From NCBI GenBank assembly GCA_941918925.1, contig OW799236.1:122089062-122153061 (forward strand): DNA of 64,000 nucleotides, given 5' to 3'. The stretch is from Phyto melanocephala (taxonomy: Eukaryota; Arthropoda; Insecta; Diptera; Rhinophoridae). A model generated the notes under the pieces. The model did not search any database. It was not told where the DNA came from and saw nothing but the letters and a program-made list of their open reading frames with translations. Both the position numbers and the translations under genes were made by a program. Below, piece after piece: positions 44,855-56,086 of the stretch (within the stretch, counting starts at the first letter, position 1; each line of letters opens with the position of its first letter).

Positions 44855-46208
44855 TATTGTGTATACCTATTAAGGGTATGGGTTTATATTATGCTTCTAA
44901 TCTTCATGACCGTTTCTTATGTATAAATAAGTTAAATAATTACAGCTCTGAAAGTATTTTCTAATTGCTTTTGAGTAGTAAGTAGCCTGGATACTCCGTA
45001 TCCACTACTCAATTATTTGCCAGTACTACTTTGAAGAAACCATTTTTACGGATTTCATTCAACATGTCAAGACATCTGTCGCATTTGTAAACGATATAAT
45101 AGAACAACGTCAATAAACTTAAAACCAATATCTGTACTCACGAACAGTATAACCAATATATTTTCTATATTCGATTGACATTTCTGGTCTTCAATCAGAT
45201 GTATGGTTTTTATAATTTAAACTTTATTTAGGGGTTTCAATAATAAAACATGTTGTGTGTAAGCTATTAACGAAATTAGTTATGAAACTGATGTGTAAAT
45301 TAGGTATGGAGTAATTTTGCTGTATTTGCAATAAATTTGTTTTTGATGACTCCGTCTAATATATCGTAATTACAAAATTTGAGGAATGGCCTAGGTTATG
45401 TTTTATGGTCATTGGTCAGTTGCAACTTATTGGCATAAACATGCGTCTTTTCAAAATTAAAAAAAAATTTAAAATTTTAACCAAATTAAATCGTATGATC
45501 TTTGTTACCAACTAATTCATGCCGCAACAAGAGATTCCAAAGACTTGAAGTCGTCTTTAGACCGTTAAAAAAAAATCATAATTTCGCCAATTACTATTAA
45601 TATTTTACAATTAAAATATAACCCAATTAACAAGTACCTAATTTATTAATTACATTATTAAAAATTTCCACCATCTTGTCCGCCTTTTTTCATTAAAATT
45701 TTTTAATACGACTTTTTACAACGAGTTATGCATGTTGAGCGTAAACAACTAAAATCGTAGTGGCATAAAATTTGTATGTATTTTAAGCAATATGTTTATG
45801 TGTATGTATGGATGTGTGTAGTATGAGTAAAGAAAAGAAATGTATTTAAAAGAAGGTTGCAATTAAAATGTTACAGTTACTTACCTTTTGCAAAGCGATT
45901 TTAAATAAAATGCTTTTATACTGTTTGGAAAAATAAAAAAATTATTTAAATGAAAAAAAAAATAAAATAATGGCAGCAAATTGAATTTGAAATTTAAGAT
46001 TTTTGTTGTTGTTGTACAGTTGGTAGATTTTTTTTCAATATAAATTCTCGTTTGTAGTGGCAAGAAAAATAAAGATATTTTTGCATGAGAAGTCAAGAGG
46101 AAAATATAACAATTTTATTGTTACTTTGACATGGCAAGTCAGACGAAAAAAAAATAGTTTTGGGTGTGTTAATATTTTAATGATAAAATACGTTTAAGTT
46201 TATAGAAA
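44855..46208. other. AT-rich spacer with a weak mariner-like trace
   Basis: At about 45370-45560 the minus strand gives EKTHVYANK and RSYDLIW-like words in different frames, as in the C-terminus of Tc1/mariner transposases. The decay is too strong for a firm call. The rest shows nothing. Confidence 0.35.
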
Positions 46209-46500
46209 ATTGTTTATTAGAGTGGTGTGGCATCAGCTATTTTTTTTTTAATAAAATTAAGTGTCAAAGTAATAGCCATTTAGGCTCGACTACTTTAATC
46301 CCTGCAGTCTATCAAATCGTCTAACTGATCATTTGGTTGGAAAAATTACCACAATTGTTTATTAGAGTGGTGTGGCATCAGCTATTTTTTTTTTTAATAA
46401 AATTAAGTGTCAAAGTAATAGCCATTTAGGCTCGACTACTTTAATCCCTGCAGTCTATCAAATCGTCTAACTGATCATTTGGTTGGAAAAATTACCACAA
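46209..46500. repeat. Recent 145-bp tandem duplication
   Basis: Two head-to-tail units (46209-46353 and 46354-46500), each starting ATTGTTTATTAGAGTGGTGT, are identical apart from one extra T in the homopolymer. Such identity in fast-evolving non-coding DNA means a very recent duplication, or an assembly artefact. Confidence 0.95.
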
Positions 46501-46538
46501 ATTACTTTAATTTGAAAAAGGTTACATCACCAAATTTG

Positions 46539-46672
46539 TGTGGACCTAATGGCAAATTTACTCTATAAAGATCTTTGATTTGTTTGGACCTAATTGCAAA
46601 TTTATTCTATAAAGATCTTTGATTTGTGTGGACCTAATGGCAAATTTACTCTATAAATATCTTTAATTTAAG
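46539..46672. repeat. Three-unit tandem repeat with 44-bp period
   Basis: The word TGGACCTAATGGCAAATTTA and the following CTCTATAAAGATCTTTGATT begin at 46541, 46585 and 46629. The middle unit has TTGCAAATTTATTC. It lies directly after the 145-bp duplication. Confidence 0.92.
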
Positions 46673-47291
46673 CCTTATTGTTAAACAAAACTTATGTATA
46701 TTTAAGGTGGACAAGAAATATTTTTTTTGAAACTTAATTGACCTGAATAATTTTAACACGATGATTTTTTTCACACTTAAATGACATGCAATACTCAATT
46801 TATATACTCAATTTTATGTAAAAGTTTGACAAAAAAAAATTTTATTAAGACAATTTTTTAATAAGTTACAGTCTATTTGTTTTATATGGTCCTTCGAAAC
46901 GAAATTTGGTTGCCGTTAAAAGCAACTACGTCAATAGTTATTTAATGATCCCTTAAGCTGGATATTTTCGACAGCATTCTAATTATTAGTGTTAATGACG
47001 TTGCTACTGTGCTGAAACTTTGACAAGAGCTTTAGCGACTGTTGAACACGTTCAAGTCTTGTCTTTCAAATTACAATGCACTCAAACTTTAATGCTAGCA
47101 CACTTACACATTTCAAACTTAAAACCGTCTTGATTATAATTTTTTCATTCAAGTGATGAGTCAAGTCGGTGGTAACCTAAAACAGCTGATTCCAGTTCGT
47201 TTCATAAATTTTTGTTCTGTCAAGTGTCTGTATGTACAAATATTTTGCTGCAAATAATTATAACTAAATAAAAAATGTATGTAAAATATAA
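46673..47291. other. Spacer with nothing recognised
   Basis: AT-rich, no shared repeats. Confidence 0.35.
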
Positions 47292-47970
47292 TCTTCTTCT
47301 ATATATATAAAAATTAATGTGTGTTTGTATGTTTGTATGTTTATATGTTTGTATGTTTGTACGTTTGTTTGTGCTTTATAGACGGTTACACGGCTGAACC
47401 GATTTCCTAGAGATTTTCACAGAATATTTCTGTATGTCTGGGAGGAACTATAGGCTATACTTTGGTTTGAAATTGTAAGTGGGCGAGGTGCCACGCCCTA
47501 TTAAAGAATAAGTGTTAAATATTATATATCACGAAAGTTAATGCAGCTAGAGTCTTCAAATTAAGTACGGTAAACTTTCACATCCACACGAACATTTCAG
47601 TAAAAAATGGGCGGACTTTCAATAGTAGGCGTGGCCACATGAATTAAATACAAAATTTCGTATATTTGGAAAACGATAGCGATTAGAGTACTAAAATTTT
47701 GCAAAAGCAACTTTGACACCCAAATGAACATTTAGGCAAGAAATGGGTGCATTATCAATAGTGGGCGTGGCACCTACCATATGAATTAAATACTAAATAT
47801 ATTTGGAAAACGATATCAATTAGAGTAGTAAAATTTTGCAAAAGCAACTTTGATATTCAAATAAACATTTATGGAAAAAATGGGTGCATTAACAATAGTG
47901 GGCTCGGCACCTGCCATGTGAATTAAATACTAAAATTTGGGGTGGCGAAGCACACCGGGTATTACCTAGT
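47292..47970 (+). mobile_element. Non-autonomous Helitron/Helentron-like element
   Basis: The 5' end is TCTTCTTCTATATATATAAA, followed by GTTTGTATG repeats (47320-47370) and GGTTACACGGCTGAACCGAT. The 3' end is GGCGAAGCACACCGGGTATT and ACCTAGT. This layout (TATATATATAAAA start, GTAT-rich microsatellite, gaagcacaCCGGGT...CTAGT end) is common to insect Helentron-type elements. The end resembles the CCGGGTCAGCTAGT end of the helicase relic at 27311. Inside, GGGCG(T/A)GG(C/T)-containing segments recur (47470, 47625, 47760, 47885). There is no coding capacity. Confidence 0.75.
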
Positions 47971-48801
47971 ATTAAATAAAATATAATATATATATAAATA
48001 AATTTATTTTTGAGTTTCGTTTTACACAAACACACACAATAAAACGATTAATAAAATTAATAAAAAGGGAGCACTTTGAGTTTCTTCCTTAACAATGGCA
48101 TGCAGCCTACGTCACAATGGTCAATTCGGATAACATTTTCAAGCAAATGGTGTGATCGACCTGAAAGAGAAAAGTTGAATGTAAGGCTCAAGGTTATTTG
48201 TTTGTTAGAATGTACCAGCACTAAAAAAAAGTATTCAACACTCCTTCAAATATAAAATATTTTTGCAAGTAAATTTAAAAAAAGGTCTAGTCCTGTTCTA
48301 GTATTTTCCCATAAAATTTTAATTTCTGCCACTATAATATCAAAAACTTAAACCTCGCAAACAAATTTTAAACTTTTGCTAAAAAAGTTTTCCAATAAAT
48401 GCGTCAAAGTTTTATTTGAATTTTTTTCTTTTTAAACGTATTGGTAGACTTTTTAGATTTTTCTTGTCCCTAAGAGCAAAACTTTGATCTCCTAGAAATA
48501 AAAACATCGCCACATCATATTTTATTTATTTTAATCCGATTGTAAATACCAAAGATTGAAAAAGATTTAAAATGTGAACCTTAGGTTGCAGCCAACAATT
48601 TTGAAATTTCTTGCAGAAGTACATTATTATATTCCCAGTACGATCTATTGTTTATAGTAATTAAAATTTACATTATTTTTAAACAGCCCAGATTTAGACA
48701 AAAGAAAATCCCTGGCAGCAGCTTATGTTGAGAAAAACATCAAAAACGGGAATAATGCAGAGCTTTTGTATAGTTAGAGAGAAGGCCGTCTTAATGATGT
48801 T
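47971..48801. other. Spacer with nothing recognised
   Basis: AT-rich sequence. ATAAATAAATT-type low complexity occurs near the start. Confidence 0.35.
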
Positions 48802-49705
48802 TAGGGTCTTTTTCCCGGAATTTTTCGTTTCCCGGGAATGCGAGATTTATTTTTTTTTATTTTTCAATTTAATTAATAAAAAACATTAATAGTCTATAAT
48901 GTTAAGGAAACACTTCAAAACTATAAAACTTAATAAAGAAACTTGAATTTAAAATAAAAATATTTTTTGTGGAAAAAAAATATTATTCTCTAGATACGAG
49001 ATCAAATATGAGCACAAAAAACCAAAATAAAGGTACTTCAGCTATGAGATCAAAAATAAAATCATTAGAATTCAATTTCAAAAGCATGTAAATACAATTT
49101 ATTATTAAAAAAAATATGACGTAAAAATTTTTAGCGACGTAGAAAAAAATCTTTTAATATGCTCAAAGTCTATTTCTGATTTTATTAACAAATTGCCCTA
49201 TTACAGAAAACACTCGTTCACTTTATATCAATGTTGGACGAATAGTTAAAAGTGCATTTAACAAATATACAATACTTTGAGCTTCTTGACCACTTCCCTC
49301 AAAAAAATTTAACTCTTTCTTTATGAAAATTGCTTTCTTCAATGATCTCAAATGACGCATTAATCCGCTGGTGCTTCAGCCTTTACATGAAATTATCTTT
49401 GCACAAAAAGAGCATACAGCAGTGTCATCAGCCTTATTTTTAAGAAAACTTCAATACTATTAAACTTTCCATCTAAAACAGTTTCGTTTCTTTTAATATT
49501 AAAGAAGAAAAATTTTTAAAATTAACCCAATACCTCAAAAGGTATATTAAATTATTTGTAAAAATATTTTTAAACATGAAGTTAAAAAAAAACCTTGAAG
49601 AAAATATTTTTATGAAAAAGAAATGTCACAATATAAAAATATGCTTTCGAATCGTAGCCACTTTTTTCATTTCCCGGGATTCCGAAAAATCATAAAAAAA
49701 ACCTA
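48802..49705 (-). mobile_element. Internally deleted hAT element
   Basis: The ends TAGGGTCTTTTTCCCGGAAT and (inverted) TAGGTTTTTTTTATGATTTT are imperfect inverted repeats. They are flanked by ATGATGTT (48794-48801) and ATGATGAT (49706-49713), an 8-bp duplication with one difference. CCCGGGAA words occur near both ends. Parts of the first and last domains of a hAT transposase are read from the minus strand. Confidence 0.85.
49140..49445 (-). pseudogene. Deleted hAT transposase: BED finger joined to C-terminal dimerisation part
   Basis: The minus strand begins DDTAVCSFCAKIISCKG, then a stop, then STSGLMRHLRSLKK. This is a BED-type zinc finger (C-x2-C ... H), in which the last metal ligand (expected HLRSLHK) is Lys. 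Almost at once it passes to LLTIRPTLI, a stop, and SERVFSVIGQFVNKIRNRL. That is the family's C-terminal dimerisation block (SERVFS..G....K.R..L). The roughly 400-500 residues that hold the DDE/RNase-H-like catalytic core are missing, so it has no activity. Confidence 0.82.
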
Positions 49706-49713
49706 ATGATGAT

Positions 49714-51889
49714 TATTTTTTATTGGAAAAAAAACTTTTTTTAAGGGATATTGGATGCCATTCGCAAATATAAAAAAATTGCAAAAGATTTAAATGAGTT
49801 CGTATTATCGCAAGTTCACTGTATATTTTAAATATAATTAGTGACAGCACTGAAATGTCTATGTATATCTCTAGCAAAAATATTTCAGTATCAGCTGCTT
49901 ACGTTGTTACTGTCGTTTTCAAAATAATGGAAATAATTTGCAATACATAATGTGTGCTTCGGTACAGTAAACGTGTGTTCCATTCTGCTAATATCTGATT
50001 AAATAAAACTATAAAAATAAAATCTGTTTTGGTGCCGCCAAATAGCAATTATAATATCTATAGTGATCGCAACTTATTTATATTAAACAAATTTTAACCT
50101 TTTGATCTACAAGGAATTTGAAACGAAATTTTTTTCCTAACAAAAGATCTAAGTCTTTGTTTAATAAAAAAAAAACTAACGGTATCTTATTAAAATTCAT
50201 TTATAAATTTTCTTACCCGATTTATAAAAATTCTGACAAATTTCATTAATTATATGTATTCGTGAGCATATTGTCCTTATTACTTAAATACATACTCTTA
50301 ATATTTATATGAGTATATTTAAATAATAATTTCCTCATTCGTACACCACCCCCCAACAAAAATATTAAATAAAACACCCTTTACAAAGTAGGCTACACAT
50401 ACAACCCAATAAGGATTATTAAGGTATTGCGCAAGGCAACAATATATCATAAATATTATTTTGGGTAGGAGTTAGCTTTGGATGGCTACTCCACATTCTA
50501 ACAGCGATGTAAATATTATTTCATGTCTTTCAGAATCCCATGAAGCCACCACGTACACACATACACATACAAATGTATATGATGACGTTCAAGACATAAA
50601 CCGTAAGCGAATTAAATTCATCTATTCAACCATCTATTCATGCACAAGACATTGGTCACGAACGGAAGTGCTGATAAGACTCGAAATGTTTTATATCGTT
50701 GTCGTGTTTAATGTCTTTTTGTCGTGTCTAATGTCAGTTGAAGGAATGAATACTTCTTACTACTTCTCCTACTGCCTGCTAAAGCAAACAATATCATTTA
50801 GCTTTACCGTTATATGTCGGCTTTATGTGTGCAGAAGTGTGTGTGTGTTTTATACAAAATGAAGAAAAAGGTATTATAGAATGTTTAATAAAACCTACAA
50901 AACTATAATATGAGTTCAAATTAAGTTCTTTTGTTTATTCTCCTTTTTTCGCTATTTTTTTTCTTCTTTTATTTCTATTTTTCTAATGACCAATGCCAAA
51001 CATCCAAACCATATTTTCTTTGTTTATCTTATAAGTCAAATCTAAAAGTCTTTTCAAGTAGTTGAGATTAGTAAAATCAAATAGAACAAAGAGTGTAATT
51101 TAAGTGATTTTCTTGAAAAAAAAAAAAATAAATAAAGAAAACTATAAAATGCGTTATTTTAAGTGTCTCCTCAGCACGCATACTTCAGTTAATATTTTTA
51201 TAATTTGTATTCAAAATACTTGTACTAATTCGAAAGACTCTTAATTGTTAAACAATTAAATTTATATTTAGTTCATGTGACATATTTAAAGGCCCGACGC
51301 TAATAAAAGCCACTCATCTCAAGTATTTTGTAAACATATTTATTTAATTTTAGTTTTAAGAGAAAATTTTATTATTTTGCCTACAAAGTCGCTTACTTGA
51401 AGCTGTATTCACATTTGCATGTAAATCAATCTTCAAGGTATTGAATTTCATAATTAAAAAATTGTCATCGTAAAAACATGCACATACTCGTACAACGAAG
51501 AGAAACACAAGTGCCGTTCGTTAAGGATGATAAATTTTTTAGATATTTTTCTTAGGATTGAATCATCGTAAACAAAAAGGGGAATGACCATAAAATTTAG
51601 TTTTATGGTAAATACTTTTTATTTTTGTAAATTTTAATTAAACAGGAAAAGTAAAAAAAAGAAAAAAGTCACAAAAAACAAACTCCCAATTATAGAACAG
51701 AAAAAAATGCTTAAATAATACTTGATTTGTTTTAAACTCTACTGTCTGTCTGTATGTATGTATGTATCTGTGGACTTTTAACCAAATATTTTATGTGGAG
51801 ACAAGACAATTTTTAAGTTTCCTAATCATAAATGTAAAATTTTAGGAAACTTTTATTATACTAATCGACGTCATTCTGATACTAATCGC
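49714..51889. other. Unique-looking DNA including a 126-codon open frame
   Basis: The longest open frame of the window (50482-50862, plus) starts MATPHSNSDVNI and contains THTHTN from a CACA-rich run. Its second half is hydrophobic. It has no resemblance to a family I know, and the sequence around it shows no convincing splice or promoter context. I do not call it a gene. GTCTGTATGTATGTATGTAT-type runs lie near 51745-51770. Confidence 0.4.
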
Positions 51890-52393
51890 TCATTAAATAA
51901 AATAAACTTTTATATGGGTAAAATCGAATAACTAAAAATGTACCCACTTTAACCTCCTCAAAATTGTTATCTAATGAAAAGGCTTGACCAGTAGAATACA
52001 GTAAGTTATGAAAATGTTAAAATCAAGGATGGCATCCCTAACAAAATAAAGGATATATGGGTTCAATATAGTAATTACGGTCTTGACCCCCACAACATTG
52101 ATATCAAATGAAAGAGCTTGACCAGTACAATATAGATAACTATGAAAAAGTTAAAATACAAGATGGAGCCCTAAACAAATAGCGAAAAATTATGTTCTAA
52201 ACCCCCTCAATATGGGTATCAAATTAAAGGACTTTAATAGTAGAATCAAATTAGAATTTTAAAATCAAAGATGGCGACGGAAAAAATAAAGCGAAATGGC
52301 GTTTGACATAAAATCTAAAATTTAGGCTAAGCTACTACATATGTGATTAAATAATGGTGAAGGGATTTATCAGAAATGGCACGGCCGAATATA

Positions 52394-53245
52394 TAGACAT
52401 GGTAAGCGGGTAAATACCCAACTGGCAAATAGCCGGTAAAATAGGCAAATTGGGTAAAAATAGGTAAATTCCCAGGTATTTACCTAAAACGTAGGTATAA
52501 ACTATGTGATAGAAAATTTGGTGAACAAACACTTTAGGATACATAATTTAGTGCGGATGTTCCACCATTACAAATGGAGCACCAGATACAATAATAGCCT
52601 TGGCCAGTTTCTCATAAAGGTACTCTTTATGCTCATCAGCATGATTTTGATGCTTGGACAGAATTCGATTAACTCAGTGTACCACTGAACTGAGTCGAAT
52701 TTTCCAATGAAGTTGTTGTCAGTTCACCTGGATTCGTTTTATCGAATTCTCGTTTTAGCATAACTGGACATTTCATGCCATTAAATAAATGTTTTGCCAT
52801 TTCATTAACATTTGCAAGTTTATAAACCTTGTCACAATATCTGCTATGAACTGATTTGGTGTTGCCTGCACTTGTAGCAAAAGGCTTTCATATTTTTTCA
52901 TTTTTAGGTCTTCCCATGGCTATTCCTAAACGCGAAATAAGTTTGTTTTTGCACTTCATCAATATTAGCTTCACTAATAATAACATACCTTCTCCACAAT
53001 GTTAATTCAGTTTGGTTAGTCAGTTAGTTTTAATTAATAAACTAATCCGCTTTTTAATTTTTAACAACGCACGTGATGTTGAAAACATTCAAATAAATGA
53101 CTTATTTGAAATGACGTTTCAGCTGATTAACAACCAGTGATGACATATGCTACATTTGAAATACATTTTAAAAATACCCAAATAAATTCTCAAAAAAGGT
53201 ATTTACCCGGTATATACCCGCACATCGGGTAAAATCCCATCTCTA
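52394..53245 (-). mobile_element. hAT element inserted in a mini-me copy
   Basis: The left end TAGACATGG and right end CCCATCTCTA are inverted (TAGAGATGG). They are flanked by CGAATATA (52386-52393) and AGAATATA (53246-53253), an 8-bp duplication of the mini-me 3' sequence with one change. GGGTAAATACC and GGTATTTACC words near both ends (52406-52500, 53180-53235) form subterminal repeats. A BED-finger transposase N-terminus is on the minus strand. Confidence 0.9.
52505..52922 (-). pseudogene. hAT transposase N-terminal fragment (BED zinc finger)
   Basis: The minus-strand frame starts MGRPKNEKI at about 52922. It continues KSVHSRYCDKVYKLANVNEM and AKHLFNGMKC. This is a BED finger pattern (C-x2-C ... 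H-x(4)-C) with the first cysteine changed to Ser. In later frames YLYEKLAKAIIVSGAPFVMV EHPH follows, matching the E-K-L-A-(K/R)-A-I ... G-x-P-F-x-M-V-E block that sits N-terminal to the catalytic core in BED-hAT transposases. The catalytic and dimerisation regions are absent; stops and frameshifts make it inactive. Confidence 0.82.
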
Positions 53246-53266
53246 AGAATATAGCATTCTTACTTG

Positions 53267-53629
53267 TTTTTTTTTTCTTTTAGTTTTGTTGAAGAAGTTT
53301 GTTTAAAATCTTTAAAAAAATAACTTCTTTACCAATTTTTTTGATAAAAAAAAATTTTTTATTTAAAATTTTTTTTTTTTAATTTATAAAAAAAATAAGA
53401 AAAAGTTTTGTTAAAATTTTTAAAAATAAAATGCCTATTGTCCTTGAATTTTTGTATTTGTTGTCGCGAAGCGAAATTTCCTAGTTTTAAGATAATGCGT
53501 TTACCGAAAATGTCCTTTCTTTTTTGCTTTATCCACCAACTTAAGTGTACCTTTATGCACCATTTATAATGTGTTGCACAAATATATATCCTTTTTTTAT
53601 AAATTTCATTACATTAAACATATCATAAC
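53267..53629. other. Short A/T-rich spacer
   Basis: A T-rich, then A-rich tract at 53320-53420. Nothing else recognised. Confidence 0.35.
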
Positions 53630-53712
53630 AATTTTTCCATCCCTGATATACGAATTGCCCATGACAGAAACATCCTCTAAGAAGTTGCTTTGTTGTTTCA
53701 ATTCGTCGTTGC
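53630..53712 (+). repeat. Block shared with 37283-37375
   Basis: CCATCCCTGATATACGAATT ... AAGTTGCTTTGTTGTTTCAA ... CGTTGCATATACC. This is the plus-strand counterpart of the minus-strand block inside the element at 36591-38142. Confidence 0.7.
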
Positions 53713-53973
53713 ATATACCTGATACATTCTTTAAGTGTGTTAAACAGAATAAAAATCATGAACCGTTATTTAAATCGCTCCTAAAATTTTTCATTATAAG
53801 TCATTACTAAACCTTTTCTAAGTAAGACAGGCGATATGTAGTAGTTATTGTAAAGTAGTAGCAAGTCACTAGTTCATCTCAAGCTTAAATAAAAATCAAA
53901 TACTATCAATTAAAAAAGATCAAGAAATTTAGACGAAATATTTAATTGTTTAATAATAAAACAAAAATTTCAT

Positions 53974-54075
53974 TTTCCATCTCTGCATTATTAAATGAAA
54001 TCAAAGCGAATTCAACAAATTGTGACATTGTGCTTCCCTGGGCTGATGATTTTATGTATAAATAAATTCGCCTTG
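53974..54075 (+). repeat. Block related to the foldback at 37551-37627
   Basis: AAAGCGAATTCAAC ... GGGCTGATGATTTTATG ... AAATTCGCCTTGG matches the plus-strand order at 37551-37627, but with insertions. Relative to 53630-53712 its orientation differs from the arrangement at 37.3-37.6 kb. Confidence 0.6.
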
Positions 54076-54302
54076 GTATGTATAAGTATCAATGTTTTTG
54101 ACAATGGAGTTAGAGAATTTGTTGAAATTAATTATATTTTTTAAACTGTTAAGGAATTTTTAAATTTAATAAAACGTTTTGAAAACTAACAAACCAAAAT
54201 TTTGCTTTCCGAAATACTGAACGGCTTAAATAAGTTCATACAATTATTGCGATATTTAGCTTATTTAAATCAAATTCCTATTTAATTCTATTAAAGTAAG
54301 TA

Positions 54303-54644
54303 CAGTAGTGTCTGGATATAGTGAACACCCAAAATAGTGAACACCTCCATATAGTGAACACCAAAATTTTTGCATGGAGTACTCTAAATAGTGAAAAACT
54401 CTAATAGTGAACAAAATTTTGAAAATAACTTCAACAACAATTCTTTTATTAAACTTAAATACATATGTACATATATTTCCTTTTTTGTACAAATTGTTTC
54501 TTATCAGCTATTGCATTTACATGTATGTATTTTTAGTAAATAAAACGAGTTTTTGAACAAAAATTTCAACCTTGATATAGAGAACAGCCTGGATACTATG
54601 AACAAGCCTTGCAAAAATTAGTTAACTATATCCAGACACGACTG
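54303..54644. repeat. 342-bp pogo/Tigger-type MITE
   Basis: CAGTAGTGTCTGGATATAGT at the left and the inverted CAGTCGTGTCTGGATATAGT at the right are flanked by TA (54301-54302 and 54645-54646). The word TAGTGAACA(C/A) recurs five times in the left third, and GAACA words occur near the right end, as subterminal repeats. No coding. The CAGT start and TA target are pogo/Tigger features. Confidence 0.88.
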
Positions 54645-54646
54645 TA

Positions 54647-55369
54647 TTTATTTAAATCCCTATTTTTAAGCGGGCGTAATAAGTGCTTATTTAACCCTAT
54701 TTATTTGCAAGCGAGATTGGTAAGTACTTGCCTCCAATAACTTCGCCGTGTTTAGATGGATGCAAAACTTATTATTCTGTATTTATAAAATTATTGTTAT
54801 TCATATCGAATTACATGGTATAGTACTTATAACAAATTAAAAATTCATATTCATAGAATACTCACCAAACATTATTTGTATCAATTGTATCACAATTAAG
54901 AAAAAAAAAATAGTTTGTGATTAGAAAACGACTGTAATATTTATTAGTTCTTTGACTTTATGTAAATGATTTGTAACTGCCAGTAAAGCCCTAATCCTAT
55001 GTTATTTACATAAATATGTATGTAATTTTGTTGTTTGTACAATAATACACTTTTACATTTTTGTTCATCAATTAAATTTGAGTATTTTCTAGCTGTCAAT
55101 CATAAAACGGTTATAGTCAGTTCATCAACAATTGTTATAAATGACATTGATACCTTGTTTTTCTTTTTGAAAACAAATTATTGATATGAATAATTAATAG
55201 AAGGAAAAATATTTATAGCAAACAGATTTAAACAAAATTATTCCAAATTATTCTTAAGGGCTTATAAAAACAAAACTTACAGAATTGAAATTTGTGTGGA
55301 TCAAATTAGAATGGTCGGAATATTGATCTAAATTTGAAGAATGTAAGAGAGTAATTAAATGATGTAGGG
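54647..55369. other. AT-rich spacer with nothing recognised
   Basis: No repeat families or coding-like blocks. Confidence 0.4.
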
Positions 55370-55750
55370 TAACTGGATCAAGAGCTCTTTCAAATGTCAA
55401 TATGGCAGCTGTTCATGATACTGCTGATAATCCAAAAACATCAATTTATCGTCGAGGACAAATAATAAAAATTTAAAAAAGCTCTGCAAAGCATATACTG
55501 AGTAAAGATCGGCGTCACCATGTCTACAAATTTCATCTGACACAAGAATCAAAGTCTAATAAGACAATGAAACTTAGTTAAATTGTTGGAAGCTGATTTT
55601 TCGAGCAAAATCTTTTTAAACGATTTAACAATGCATTTTTCGGCTCAAAATAGAAACCAATTGTGATCGAAAAATACCACAGTATGTTTATGTGTGATGC
55701 AGTTTTTAAGCTGAAGGCATCGTTAGACCATACTTAAACAAAAAAACAGC
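55370..55750 (+). pseudogene. Tc1/mariner-like transposase N-terminal relic
   Basis: The plus strand reads VHDTADNPKTSIYRRGQ (55411-55461), then KHILSKDRRHHVYKFHLTQE. This follows the family pattern of a helix-turn-helix region (V..A..NP..S.RRR.Q) and L.KDL..HPYKIQL.QEL. Stops break the frame, and DDE motifs cannot be read beyond. It is the only relic of this superfamily here on the plus strand. Confidence 0.65.
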
Positions 55751-56086
55751 GCTGGTCAAGCAGTGACTGTCATTGGTGGTTATTATAGCGACATAATAAT
55801 AGATTTCTGTAGTCTATATCAGATGATATTGTTATGGATGGTATGTGGTTATAATAAGATAGCGCCATAGCCTCATAGCTAGTAAAATTACTTAGTTACT
55901 TCATAATCATCTAAACCTAAAGAATTTGTGAAAATGCTCTTGACTTTGTAGAAATTTCTCTTGATTTTTTAACTTTAAAACACTTTAAAATTTTAATGTT
56001 AAAGAATGTGTTCAGGTCAATAATATAAGTCGTCATATAATATCAAACTTATTTTTCTGTTTTAAGGCTTATTTATGGACTCACAG
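55751..56086. other. Short spacer
   Basis: Nothing recognised. Confidence 0.35.

Larger units (their letters stand above)
51890..53263 (+). repeat. Mini-me-like repeat, long subfamily, truncated and split by a hAT
   Basis: Only the 3' half is present, with ATGGC(A/G) words at 52023-52035, 52150 and 52268-52302. The 3' end CACGGCCGAATATA stops at 52393, where the hAT at 52394-53245 begins. It resumes after the duplication with GCATTCTTACTTG at 53254-53266. Confidence 0.82.

Noticed and set aside
50482..50862. Longest open frame (126 codons) as a gene
   Set aside because: No known family, THTHTN derives from a CA microsatellite, no splice or promoter context, and this length is expected somewhere by chance in 64 kb.
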